Shown one piece after another: positions 44,590 to 56,853 of a stretch of 64,000 nucleotides of DNA. Location of the stretch: NCBI RefSeq assembly GCF_963678635.1, contig NC_087066.1, positions 3,536,485 to 3,600,484 on the forward strand, read 5' to 3'. The stretch's first letter is position 1. Each line of letters opens with the position of its first letter. The notes under the pieces are model-generated. The model did not search any database. It worked only from the letters and a program-made list of their open reading frames with translations, and was not told the DNA's origin. The translations under genes and the position numbers were made by a program. This stretch comes from Symsagittifera roscoffensis. Its lineage: Eukaryota; Xenacoelomorpha; Acoela; Convolutidae.

Positions 44590-47500
44590 CGTTCGTTTCA
44601 GCTGAAGCTTCACAATTTTTAATTTTGTTGATATCCAAAAACCTCACAGATGTAATTGGAAAAAAATTGTAGCAGAAACGAGGCCTAGATATTTAAAAAG
44701 GATTTAAACTTACCGGATCAGCAAATCTCTTACCCATACAACACGTTTGATATTCGCTTTGAACAATCTTAAATTATTGAGCCATTGTCTGGGTCAAAAT
44801 AAATTTTCAATCTGCTCTGGTAAATGAGGAGAATATTATCTTTCGCTTTCTTTCCAAAAAACGATCAATATTTCTGCGTCTTTAACCCGCAAATTGGCGG
44901 TCCCATGTGTTGTTTTTCTTGCCAGGTAAACAAAATTACGAAGAATAAATAAAAGCCCTGCTATATCAGAGACCAAGAAAATCAATTGAAGCATGGGAAC
45001 AACATTATGCCAACAAAAAAAGGTTACGTTGGGCAATTTAGAGCGCTTTGAACAGCAATTTTGGGGTTGTATTTTGTAATTTGGCATCAGGTGTTGAATG
45101 TTTTACCCACAGGTCATAACTGGACTAGAGAAAAATTTGGAGCTAGTTTAGAGTTATAACTAATTTAAACAGTTATAAATTTGAACTTCTTCCCAAGTAG
45201 AGACCATTTAACCTCTTAGAGTCGCTTTGAAGTTTGTTATTTCTCGCACTGATGGTTATATGAGCAGAGATGAAAGATAGGAAAGTCGATTGAAACTTTC
45301 GGAAGGAAGGAAAGAAAAGTCATATGAAATACTTCGTCATAGTTGGGGAGCAGTAGCGTGTCAAGGAGGAGGAAGAAGGGGGTGTAACAATCTGGTTACT
45401 AAATTTTTCCCAACATATACTAACTTTTTTCCAAAATTTTCAAAAATTCTTAAAAAAGTCGTTTTTGACGTTTTTAAAATATGTTTGCGTGCCGCGCAGA
45501 GTTTTTTGGCTATATTTGTGGTTTTTGGTTTTAGTTTGGATATCTTAGAAAATCACTCTGTTCGAAAGCATACAAAGCTGTCATCTGACACAAATCATAT
45601 TTTCAACATGATAACTGTTTGCTGTTTATCTATATTGCTGTATGTTCCGACTTTTGAAGAAAGTGATGGAGTATTTCTGCTTGCTGTGGTTTTTTCTTCT
45701 GATAAAAACTGACTCTTTGAATAGCTTCTTTGAAGTTATCAATGTCAATTTCTGATGTCATCTGAGAGACTTGGATGCCATTGGCGTACTTCGTAGTTCT
45801 CCTTTTAGAAGAGCAGCGATGAAGTGGGTACATCTCTGCGTCTCAATCGATAGGTCGGATGTTCGAGGCCCACCTTGATCCGTGCTCGTTGCTTGAGGGC
45901 GAGGCAACATTACCTAACCTCAGAAAAATAGACAAAACAATTGTATGTAGATCTTAGGAAACAGCTGGACTCAATAGAGTACACGAATAGAACATTAAGA
46001 GGAGAAAAATGGACTGAAATTGCGAAAACAATTTTGGTTTGTTGAGAGAGAGTGGGTTCTTAGAAAGTTTTGTGAGTGAAATTGGCTGACTTGAAGTAAA
46101 TAAAGTAGCACGTAAAATTCAGTCCGAAAAACTGAAATTAAAAAAAGGAACGCAAAACTTAAACAAATGGACAATGGACAGTGTCATCATTGTTTGAGGA
46201 CAAATTCTTGATTTCAATTTTTGCGTATTGAATTTGTATCATTTTATTTGTATCACCCCCTATTTTTGCTGACTTCCTAGGTTTAAAAAATCAACTGCAT
46301 CTGATTTTAGCGAAGAAAAAATATAATATTAAAAAGACAGTTTGCGAGATTAGACCCCCCCCCCACCAATAATCACCAGTTGATTAACTGATTAAATTGC
46401 TTACATTTGTGAACAATAGTGCCAACAATTTGAAGTGTTGCAATAAGTACGTTTGTGACTTGCCGTACGAGATCCGTAAAGATGATTGATGAATCTCACT
46501 TTTTGGGAAAAGAAGATAATTTTGCGCGTTTGAAACTTTTTTTTTACATCTTGTTAAGTTATAAAAAGAGCTAACAGGAGAAAAGTTTGAGTCACGTATA
46601 CAGCTTGCACCACTTGCCATGCAACAGAATAAAAGTTATTTTATAAATAGGAATGTCGGTAAAAACTAAATGAACCTGGAAGTACATGGTTTCTAAAAAC
46701 CATTATACTGATGCCGCACGAAAAGTGTGATTTTAAAAATTAGATTTTGACCAAAACCGTAGTTGTTTCTCTGCTAAAATAAATAAAAAGAGATAAAAAT
46801 TTTGAGATTTTGGGTTTTTCGCAAAAACATAAGCTTTCTCCTGCAAAACAAGTTAAAAAATGCCTCTTTTACAAAAAAATTTTGAGCAATCGCTTCTTTC
46901 GATTGACGTTTTCATTTCGTATTGGGTAAGGTAGTTTTTACAAGAAATCGTTTTTACACAATCAAAAAATCAACATTTTGATTTCTTTTCCGAAATTCAT
47001 ATAATTTTGAATAAAAGTGCTCAAAAAATGGAAGAAAAAAACTGATTTTTCCGAACCGAAGAGGGTAATTTTGTGTGTAAAAAAATTCTAAGTAGCCGGG
47101 GTAATGTAGGGGAACTTACCACTACCCGATGTCTCAGGTTTAAAAGATTAGTTTTCGAGAAATTTTGAATAAGATTCAAAAACAGTAAAAAATAGAAAAA
47201 ATTGGACTTTTCCGAGGGCCATAATTACATGTTAAAATCCGTTTAGCCTGCGTAGCCGTTTATGCAGGGGAGCTTTTCAAATCCGTTATATTCATTGAAA
47301 CTAAAAATCTCAGATTTGAAAGTTTAGTTTTTGAGAAGAGCATAGTAATTCGACTGACTTTAAAAAACCAGTTGTTAACCCAAAAAAGTTTACATTCCGA
47401 TTTGAAAACGCTTGCTAATTGCAAGTGCAAAATTGTGGTTGCAGGAGAAACGCATAAATCAACCATTGCACCTGCATTGACTAGAAGTAACACGTCAGAG

Positions 47501-48166
47501 AAGTTTCACCAAAGAGCTACTCAAGATGTGGGGGCTGTTTCAAATAATAAAAGCAATCAGTGTGGTGTGAGCTTGTGCAGTTATTTGACAGTAGACCTAT
47601 TTTGCTTTTAAGGCCATAAAGGCGATGACTCAAAGGCTTGGATGGTTCTCTATGATCACTTCAGAGGCTTTGACCGGCCGAAGTTTCAAAGTTTGATGGA
47701 TCAACTGACTGCACTTAAAATGGGTTCGCGGGAGTAGGTGAAATAGTCTGTCAGCAGATGTCTATTTCAATTTTGCTGAAATGGTTGCCAAATAGTTTTG
47801 TGTGACTCTTGTGAATTTCAGCCAAAAAAATTAAGAGCTTAGATGATCTGAGCTCTTAAAAATTCTAATTAACAGTTTTCTTCTAAACTTTTTCCCAAAT
47901 TTTATCTTATTCCAAATAAATCAAAATATGATGCATTGCGCCAAAAAAAGTAAAATTCCTTTTGTACGTATATTATTACAGTCATTGAAACAAAACTTCT
48001 GATCTGCTCATATTTATTGGCTGATACTGAGTTGGATGATTAAGCCGACAAAAAAAGAACGTCAGTCAGTTCAACCAAGACGCGTTCATTTTTTTCATAT
48101 TTTTAAGAATTCCAAAATTCAATTACTGAAGTATCTAGGGAAAGCAGAGGCTCTTTCTCCTTTTCC
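44590..48166. other. Intergenic DNA, no supported gene
   Basis: A/T-rich, with no frame I can defend. Frames such as 45290-45712 (plus) and 46384-46620 (minus) have no recognisable motif. 45400-45495 faintly resembles the hAT MITE interior. The tRNA-like stretch at 45812-45873 is listed separately. Confidence 0.45.
45812..45873 (+). repeat. tRNA-like head, probably of a SINE
   Basis: An A-box-like agcgatgaagtggg (45815-45828) is followed 31 bp later by a B-box-like TGTTCGAGGCC (45860-45870), the spacing of a tRNA internal promoter. The intervening ctgcgtctcaatcgatag resembles an anticodon arm, but the acceptor stem does not pair, so it is a tRNA-derived SINE head or pseudo-tRNA rather than a functional tRNA gene. 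Confidence 0.4.
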
Positions 48167-49087
48167 CCCGGGTTGACCTCCATACAACGAAAATGTTTAT
48201 CATACAATTCCAAACACCAAGTGTGTGGGAAAATGCTTCTCATACAATTTTCAAACAACTTCGAAAAATGAGTGAAAAAAGATATAAACCAATTTCTGCG
48301 GCTTTTGATTCTGATAAAACAATCTGGAGATAAAAATCAGAGGTTCTCATTTTTCAAAAAAAATGCTTATCATACAATTCCCATATTTGGAAATTTTATG
48401 ACTAGCATTTTTTTATGGTGACACAAAAATTTTTTCAAGCAATTTTGAATTTGCCCGATGATTTTTTCTTTTTTTTAAACCCCAAATCGATTTTTGTGCG
48501 CAAGCAAACATTTATTTTCCAAAAATATTTTTGCATGCAAAAATTTAATTTTCTGTGTGCATAAAGTAGCCCTGGATATACTAATGTTGGGATTTTTTTC
48601 CTTTTGGCTTTATATTTTTTTCAAAAATGCTGAAAATTGCTATTTCTGTTGTGTGGCGTGTTTATGTATGCCTTGACCAATGTCTGATAAATTAAAAATT
48701 CAAATTTTTAAAATAATCGTTGCTGAAAATTTTCGCCAAATTTTAAAAGTGTTAATTTTGTTATATCATATGTGAAAGACAGCTCGAAGACAATTCAGGT
48801 CGTTTTCTATGCATTGTAAATGCCAGACCGTCCAAATTTTGGTGCTTTTAGTAAACAAAAGTCGTTGTTACTTGTGTTTGGTTACAAACACAACCAAATT
48901 TTTTCAAATATTCAATTTAGAAACAAAAAATCATTTTTGTGGTTTATGGAAAAACACCCATCATAGAGTTTTCATATATGGAAAAATGCTTGTCATAGAG
49001 TTTTCATACAATTTCATGTACGTATGGAATTGTACGAAATTGTATAACCATCCCGGGAAGTTTTGTAGAAGTTTTGATCAACTCGGG
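48167..49087 (-). mobile_element. Family C inverted-repeat element, copy 3
   Basis: Begins CCCGGGTTGACC and ends GATCAACTCGGG, inverted termini. Interior matches the 18886-19662 copy in reverse (gtgaaagacagctcgaagac, then gtgtttggttacaaacac). It also contains several catacaattcc / gagttttcata repeats. No protein-coding gene; the 107-codon frame at 48809 is a by-product. A fragment of the same end (CCCGGGCTGATCAAAAC) lies at 50403. Confidence 0.7.
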
Positions 49088-50225
49088 CCCCCACCTCACA
49101 TAAGCCTCAGTTTTTGCGGAAGTTGTTTGTGAAACTGTTTACAAAAAATCAATTTTCAAAATCAAAACGTTTTGTACTATCTAATTTTGCTGATTTTCTA
49201 TCTTAGTAATTGCAGTAAGTTTTGTATTGCTTAAAAAAGCAAATTATATATTTTTTCACGTGCGTTTTATTTTATGTACAAAAAAGACGTGGTAAAGTGA
49301 TTTGATAAAATGCTTAGAAAACAACAACAAATCAATTTTTGAGCTAAAACTCGACAAACTTGAGGTTTGACGTATAAGAGCTTATATTTTGGGTAACTTA
49401 TTTACAATCTCTCAAAAAATCTGAAGTTATCCTTAAAAACAGTACTCATTCACAATCTAGAGCCCCCTGTAGAACTATTTCAGACCTTTTTCCACTTTAT
49501 AACATTTGAAAACCCCGCGCTTTTCCTTCCTTTCCCCAATTAACTTGCTTCCCAGCTGTTATCCATACGGATACAGTAGGTACCGATATGAACTGATATC
49601 CATTCGGATATACTAGAACTATGTCTACCTAAAACAATACGTCCATCCTGAGTGCTAACCATATATACTTATGTAAACTGAACTATATAGAAGTCTGATA
49701 TAAATTAAGTACCTATTAAACCTAACACCATATTCAATAGTTATTTATGAGTCTCTGTCTCTCTCATGATTTCGAGGTCAGATTCGAATCAGACTTAACT
49801 TTCTAAACTGAATTAAAGTTGTTCTCTATCTCTTCGTATTCTTATTCTCAGTTAGCATAGACTTTGACTACATAGATTACACAGTGTATACCTCACCCAA
49901 CAGCTGAGGGTATAACACCAGCGATATTCATGATCAGAAATTTCGCTACAATTTTATTTATTTACCAAAAACGCTTTCTAAAATGAAATTCAGCTTAAAG
50001 TGTATTTCAACAGAAACACTTATAAAATTCACTGAAAAGTTTCATTGTAAACAGCAATAATTGAATTAAATAGATGGAAGTTTAGTGAACTGTTTGCTAT
50101 TTCGTTCTTAGTCACCTTCATTTTTATTTTTGTTTGAAGACATTATGTTTTATATTTTCCTATTCTTTGTTTTTTTAACTCTCGCCTTGAGCCAAACTAG
50201 CCACAGCCTCGATTTTAAGTGGACT
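49088..50225. other. Intergenic DNA, no gene seen
   Basis: A/T-rich sequence without a defensible open frame. A B-box-like phrase, agattcgaatc, occurs near 49774 without a matching A-box. Confidence 0.5.
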
Positions 50226-50227
50226 TC

Positions 50228-50345
50228 AGCTTCACAAGCGTGAGTAACAATCGTGACTTTAACCGGATTCTTCGAGCTTCACAAGTGTGAGTAACAATCG
50301 TGACTTTAATCGGATTCTTCGAGCTTCACAAGTGTGAGTAAAATT
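50228..50345 (+). repeat. 47-bp tandem repeat, ~2.5 units
   Basis: gcttcacaag(c/t)gtgagtaa starts at 50228, 50275 and 50322, each followed by caatcgtgactttaa(c/t)cggattcttcga in the first two. Exact 47-bp spacing. No coding potential. Confidence 0.8.
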
Positions 50346-50472
50346 CTTGCCATTTCAAAAGTTATGTGAACAAAGTTAAATCATAGAGAAACACATCTAG
50401 GGGCCCGGGCTGATCAAAACTTCTTATCACACAACTTCCAGATATTAAAAATTTTGTGTCGCGATGATCAAT

Positions 50473-50602
50473 CGATAATGCTTAATAGTTCACTGATAAC
50501 TATGAACACAGAACCATGAATAATTAGTTGAAAAAACTTTCCTGGTCAAAAATAGTGGCCTGATTCTTTTTGACAGGTCGAAGATCATCTCCCCATATCT
50601 AA
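50473..50602 (+). repeat. Direct repeat flanking the virus-like element, left copy
   Basis: Runs from cgataatgcttaatagttca to ccccatatctaa and abuts the left terminal inverted repeat directly. The same sequence in the same orientation lies at 60321-60464 on the other side; differences are a few substitutions and about 14 extra bases in the right copy. It is far too long for the short target duplications these elements normally make. Confidence 0.85.
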
Positions 50603-51145
50603 GAGTAGTAGATGTTGGAGATTAAGTGGGCGGGGGGGGGGTGCATGGAGGAGCCCATGTTTTAAGATACGTTATAGATTTCCGGTCCTCCATGCTATGT
50701 ATTATCATTGGGTATAGAGTCTACAATGTATTAAGATAGGGAATACCAATGGTAGGTTTCAGCGTGATGGTGAGATAATGGTAAGAAAAAGTTTTTTTTT
50801 TGATTTTTGTGTGGAAATGTTTAGTTTTTTTCACAAAAATCTCGGCGCGCGTTATCTAATTAGGAATAATTAATTGTTAATTATTTGAAGATTGTAGAAA
50901 TAAGGTTATATTTTTAGTTTTTTGGTGCATGGTAAGTCAATGGCAAGAGTTTTTGTGCAAAAACTTGGAGTTTTTACCAAAAAAAAATTGAAAAAATTTT
51001 CAAAAAACTTCAAAACACGATAAGGTTAGCTATTATTTGACCTAATTTAATAGATAATCTTACTTTCTATCTATCAAACAATGTGAAACAATGCTGAAAC
51101 CTACAGAGACTTCGAAAAAATCAAACTTTTGAGAGAAAAAAACTT
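50603..51145 (+). repeat. Left terminal inverted repeat of the virus-like element
   Basis: Begins gagtagtagatgttggag, passes a G-run at 50630-50642 and a cgcgcgttatctaattag segment (about 50845-50870), and ends near cctacagagacttcgaaaaa. The reverse complement is found at 59780-60290. A 71-bp unit at its inner end (caaacaatgtgaaacaatgc...) is tandemly duplicated at 51075 and 51146; the right repeat has only one. Confidence 0.85.
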
Positions 51146-51306
51146 CAAACAATGTGAAACAATGCTGAAACCTACAGAGACTTCGAAAAAATCAAACTTT
51201 TGAGAGAAAAAAACTTAATTTACAAAAAAGTATATAAATCACTGCATTTAACAAGTTTACCGCTAAATACGACATCATGAATAAATTTACTAGACCAGAT
51301 CAGTTC

Positions 51307-54300
51307 TTATGAGTTCAGTGGTTTTGTATGAATTCCATCATCTCGTACTTGTCTTTTTGGATAAAAATAGCTTAGTCCTTTCTTTGTCTGTTCATATGTT
51401 GCCACCATATGATTTGAAGTTCTGAATCATCTATTTGCAGATGTTAAATTGATTGCTTCATCGAGCACTCTCCTGTACTTTGACATGGCTCTATCTCCAG
51501 AATCTTTGAAAACTTGCTTGTTTAGTCCTTTACTGCTAAATTTTAACTGATTTGATTTGTTGTCATAGCCGCAATATGTCTTGCTACACAAACATAGCAT
51601 TTCTGTACATCTAAGTTCTTCTTTAAAAATTCCCGGCTCCCGCTTATCATACTTTTTATGCGTACTGCAACACGTTCGAGGAAATACACTCGATTTTGCA
51701 TCCGCCTTGAAAGAGTCTCTGCAGTCAATTTCCCTCATTTTGTCCCAAGCAGCTCTCTTATCTGGTTTGATGCAGTCGTATAAATTTTCTTCAGCAAGAG
51801 CTAAGTAGAGCGAGTCCGTGTCCATCTCTAACTCTTCAAATTTGCTTACATCACAGAATTTGTCGAAGAAGTTATAAAAGAGTTCCAACATTCTCAGTTT
51901 CGCATACTGTAGTATGAAAAATCCAACGATGATGGGTTCTCTATGTTCAATGGTTGATTTCAACAACTCCATCTCATACAAGTCTTTTTCAACTGTATTC
52001 AATCTTTTGAACAAGGGTTTTTTGATTGCCTTGTGAGTTTTTTCATCGTTCAGATATTTTGTGATTGTATGCCTGGATCCATCGATGATCTGATATCCAT
52101 ACGAAGAATTACCCAAAAGTTTCATTGTTTCTGCTGCAACTCCTCACAAAGGGTTTTCATCTCCTTCTCTTCTAGCATCAACCACTGACTGAACGAAGCA
52201 TTTCCGAGGAGAATATTGAACAAAACGGTAAATTTTGGTGCACTGCAATCCAAGTTCCATATAAAAGTTGAACAGAGGAGTTATAACTGTTCCAATTTCT
52301 AGCTTGAAACTAGATATCAGCTTTCTCTGAGGTTGCTTTAACATTTCGTTCTCGATTGCATAGTTTTTCATGTAGTCTCCAATATCGTTTCTTCCAACCT
52401 CAGTGTTTTTGAAAACTGGAGGAAAATTGGCAAATTTTGACTTTAGCTCATCTGGAACAACTAAGTCGCACTGAACGTAGCGAAAAAGAGATTCATCTTT
52501 TATTTTTGCTAGAGGGGAGTCTGTAGATTGAGGTCTTTTATAGGGAAAAAGGTTCTGACGTCATTTTGATCTTCTTATTGGTTTTGAAACTTTTCTACCA
52601 GTCACACTCCCACATTCTTTCTCTTGAATGTATTCTCGTCGCATATCATCCATCTCTCTCTTCTTGTTTCCTCGCTCAATATCCTGTTCTGTTAAAAGGG
52701 ACGAGCTTCTTGACAGGAACAGAATTGGTAGTAACATCCCATTGCTTCGAATACTGTTTTACAGTGATTGCAGTAACTATCAACATTAAAACAGTCGATT
52801 TTTTTCTGTTCTCCAGATGTAAAAAAGCTCTCAATTTTAGATTCTGGTCTTGATTTTTGATAGAAAGATATGACCAATTTCTCAAAGTTTCGAATTCGAT
52901 TATGTTCAGCCTTGAATTTCTGCATTTCAGTGTCAAACTCCCATATCGTGTACAGTCCTGTTGGCATATCGTGACACATTGAGAAAGGGTAAAGCTGGCT
53001 TGCATCAATTCGAACGATTGATTTACAAACATTCGATGAATTTCTGATGTATGTTTCATCAACTACAGCTTTCCGAGTGAAAACAATGGAAGCTCCACCA
53101 GTCATGTTTTCTCTATTTTTTTCACACAAGTCTTTATCACTTTCGCAAAATGGATAAAACTTATAATTTGTAGATTTGTGTAGACATATGTTTGCTAGAT
53201 TTGGAAGTGTGCATCCAAGTTTCAGTATCTCTATCCCCATGTTATAATAAAACTGAATCATTTTTGCATTGCCTCCACAGGGTTGGAATTACATCCTTGT
53301 TGTTGTATCACTTCAAAAAGTCTTTGAACACTGTCATTCCATTTTTCCTCCAAGTCTCTTGTAGGGAATTGTAATTATCCAAACCAGATGGAGGAGCAGT
53401 CTTGATTTGAAGCTTTTTCAGCCTCTGTTGTTCGTCAAATCCGCTTTTTCTAATCTTCTCATAATCAATGAAGTCTTTGTCTAGAGGATTGTTGTTTCTA
53501 ATTTTACTGAAAAAGGCTTCTTTCGGTGTCAATTCAGGAAAGTCAAGTTTGTCTGGGTTATCAAACCACTCATAGGGAGAGAAACCTTTCGTTTCGCTAG
53601 CTTTATAGGCTTTGAGAAACGAGTCCAGAGTAGTTGTTCCTCCCAAAAACTTCATTATGTCGAGAAATTGAACATCTCCAAACTTGAAAGATAAGAAGTC
53701 ATTTGCTTTTTTGATGACTGATGTTTCTTGTTCTTTATCGCGAATCAATAAGGGATTAGGTAGAACTTGATCACATTTAATTCATATCTACCGCTGTTAA
53801 ATCCAAAAATAAGTAAAGAAGTAAAGTATTTACAAATCTCTCTAGATGTTGTTTCAAATCAATGAGTTGATTTTTCTGAATTCGCAAGAATTGTGTTGAC
53901 ATATCTGCTTCTTCCAAATCTTCAATGCATTCGTCTTCGTACTCAAATTTTTTACTTGAATAATTTTTACCACGTTCGTTCAGCTGATCAAAGATCCTTT
54001 TTCATTCTTTCATTGACAGCTACTTCAATATCTTAAAATTTTGATCTCATCTTCAGCTTACTTTTCTAAACCAACAGCTCGAGCTTGCTTACAAAATCAA
54101 TAATGAAGTTCTGTGGATCTTTGTTGTACAAAAAGATGGGTTCATCAATCAGATTCGATGATATAGAGACTGAAATTAGAACATGTTTTCCAATCCAGGT
54201 AGTAGTCTGCGTCTCTTTTAGTTCCTCTGTAGGAACACAAATCGACTTAAAACCGAAAATTGGTCGAATTTTAAAAAGTTTGTTATCTTCAGAAACTGGA

Positions 54301-55634
54301 AGATTGAATCCTTCCAGCTTTTCAAACAAGGTTTCGCGAAGCTTTTTGACGTTTTTTGGGTAAATATGTTTCACTCGGTCCTTGCATCTAAGAAGATGTT
54401 TGTTGAAAAACTAAGATCTTTTGAAGAAAGTGTCGCAACTAGGACACCGGAAACACTTGAAGAAAGAATCAATATCATTTGGATGAATGATATGATTGTT
54501 AAATCTCAGTAATTTGACTGTTTTGTCAAATCTTTCAACATTTCGTTGAGTTATTTCTCCTAGATATCCTCCTTCTTGGATATCGAAATCGCTTATAAAG
54601 ATGTTACTTTGAACAATTTCCTCGACAACACGTAAGTCTTCTACAGAAACTCCACGAAAATTTTAAGATCATAACCACACTTTCATACAAATTCTGTAAA
54701 GTATCTAGAAGTGTGACAGTCGAGATCATTATGTCCATTCATGTACATAGCCAATGCACGGAAAAGACACAAATGATCTCTGTAGGATTCCTTGTCTTTG
54801 TTAGATGAAAGACAATTCACTTGTGTATGTCGTAGTAAAGGTTCGGGTAAGACAGAGTCCGGACATCCCATGGGGATGTTTTTCAGCAAAACAGCAAAAA
54901 TTGTAACGTTAGTAGTCAATTTGAATCGCCACTTTGTGTTCTGGCGTTCTTGGGTACATTGCTCCACAAATTTTTCCACTTTTCCTTGTATTGTTATCAA
55001 ATCCGCTTTCGTACAAAGTAAGTGGGTTTTTCCAAACAGAGTATTGTTTTCATGGGCGTAGAAATATTGATGTTCCAGTCTCAATATTTCGAAGAACAAA
55101 CCCCAGAGCAATGTTGATTGTAGCGGCAGAATCGAGCTTGTTGAAGACTTCTTCAAGTTTCTCGTTAATTATTTTAGTATCTAACTTGGACATTTGGACG
55201 TTAAATACCTTATGTCTCCCTTTTTCCATCTTCATCTCCACCAGAAAATGTTGACAAGCACTAAGTTACTCCTTTGGTTTTTCACCATCTTTCCCTTCTT
55301 CCTCAACAATCTTGTTGAAGTCGGCTACCGTATCACTGGGTTTCCGTTGTTTTGCTCCATGTTCTATTCTCCGATGTTGCTGGAGAGAGTAGTAACTTGG
55401 AAACTCTTGTTCACAAGAAGTACAAACCGTCGACTGCTTCGAGCTTGGTTGACCATGCTTCTTGGCAACTTGATAACCCATGTCCTCTTTGCTCTTTGTA
55501 TAAAAATGACAGTTTGGACACTTATGTTCCTTTCGTTTTTTACATCTTTTTCGATGTCGAGCTGCATTATGAGAAGTGTAAATATTTACACAGTCTCCAC
55601 ACTTTACTTTCTCGTTTCGGTTAAGGGCAGGCAT
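51307..55634 (-). pseudogene. Zinc-finger family B DNA polymerase of the virus-like element, broken
   Basis: Protein-primed-type (viral/organellar) polymerase remnant. Order along the minus strand: Cys/His zinc-finger segments (CGDC...H...C, CPNC, CTSC...H....H) in 55634-55266; a conserved region with DHLCLFRALAMYMNG (near 54770); another CPSC...H...C finger near 54395-54450; exonuclease-type region 54374-54066; KFGDVQFLDIMKFLGG (near 53680); palm motif A with DASQLYPFSM (near 53005); motif B with KLLGNSSYGYQ (52122); motif C with the catalytic pair in MDTDSLYLAL (near 51815). Breaks include TAA at 55266, frameshifts near 55070, 54680, 53290 and 52695, a TAG near 54390, heavy damage between 53750 and 54065, and TGA at 52561-52563, 52144-52146 and 51427-51429. 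Coding similarity continues past the last TGA to a TAA at 51307-51309, which I take as the true end. It would have copied the element's DNA. Confidence 0.85.
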
Positions 55635-55803
55635 TATCTAAAAAATTTGGGACTTCAGAAATGTTCCAAAATTAAAAATTTAAACGACCAATTGAAAAAA
55701 AATACCTACTTTTCGTGAAGTAACCAAATGAAAAATTTGAAATAAAATTCAATTAACTGTTTCTGAGTGGCAAGATGAATGATTTAACTCAATAAATTAA
55801 GCG

Positions 55804-55990
55804 TATTTATACTAACAGTGACGCCTACTCAATTATCTTTTTAAGATAATGACGTCATTCTTTGGATTGAAGTGTTTAGAAATGTTCTTTTTATGATAAT
55901 GAGATCATTCTACAAATAGAAGTGACGTCATTGTATAAATAGAAGTGACATCAACACCCACGCAATTTTCCTTTCTTGGTAATGACGTCA
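55804..55990. promoter_or_regulatory. Divergent promoter region: TATA box and three CRE palindromes
   Basis: TGACGTCA, the palindromic CREB/ATF site, occurs at 55850-55857, 55923-55930 and 55983-55990. A minus-strand TATAAATA lies at 55804-55811, 170 bp upstream of the polymerase-region ATG (55634). A plus-strand TATAAATAG lies at 55934-55942. Near-matches (tgacatca, atgagatcat) lie between. Position between divergent gene blocks supports a promoter role, which remains inferred. Confidence 0.5.
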
Positions 55991-56086
55991 TTTCTTCGAA
56001 AATTTAAGAATTTTCCAGAAAAATTTTCAACCAATCAGAACTAAGCAGTTTCTAGACATAACATTGGATCCAAATTATTCAATTTT

Positions 56087-56349
56087 GAAGAATTTCAATT
56101 AAAAAGCATCTGAACTTCCCTGAATTACTCTACAAGAAAAAAGAAAATATTCCGTGTGAAATCCTTATTGATGAAATAGATGTAGATTCTTACTTTTTTC
56201 ACAATTTTTTGGACGTTTATGTTGAAGAAAATAGGGTTCTTCGACTAAGTAAAGGTTACTTTAGGGAAACTTACTCTATCAAAGAGTTTATTTTTGATCC
56301 ACACATATTGCGTATCAAAGCTATAAACTTACTGCTGAGTTATACCTGA
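56087..56349 (+). pseudogene. Unrecognised open frame in the virus-like element
   Basis: An open stretch of 87 codons, without an ATG, ending at TGA 56347-56349. It has a protein-like, non-repetitive composition: acidic-aromatic segment (EILIDEIDVDSYFFHNFLDV), then YFRETYSIKEF and a hydrophobic end (LRIKAINLLLSYT). I do not recognise it. It may be the tail of a small element gene whose start was lost, or an exon. A second frame at 56414-56680 (88 codons, Phe/Ile/Lys-rich, starting from a non-ATG codon) follows and is even less certain. Confidence 0.35.
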
Positions 56350-56853
56350 CAAGAAAAGAAATTTTATTTATTTTAGAAAATTTGAAGTTAATAAAAAAGT
56401 CGTACGATAATATTTGAAAGACTCTTTTTATTCCAAATCCAACTCCCAAATTTGTCAAAACTCCCCACCAAATTCTTTATTCCTCCAATTTTTTAAAGAC
56501 TTTCAAAGTTCAAAATTTTGCATGATTAGGTTTGGTATCAGATTTCCAGAGATTTGCTTTGAAAAATTCATCAACTTTGAGTTATCGTCTCAAATCTACA
56601 TCAAAATCAAACAACTTGAATATCTGCTCAAAAATCAGCAATTTCTCATCGATTATATACAAAAAATTCAGTTAACTTGATGATAAGAATTGCAGGGTTG
56701 CTACTTTAATTAATTTTTTTTCTTTTGTTACTTTTATCGGCAATATTTCATATTTTTACAGCAAACAAATTTTGGTCATGTATTTTTGCGATTGCTTTCG
56801 TGTATATTTTTACTTAATTGGAAGACTTAAGTCCTTAAAAGGTAAATCATTGT

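Noticed and set aside
49740-49790. Second tRNA-like element (agattcgaatc)
   Set aside because: No A-box upstream at the required spacing and no cloverleaf.
51581-55718. Plus-strand frames opposite the polymerase gene
   Set aside because: Antisense shadows of the minus-strand polymerase, which carries recognisable catalytic motifs.
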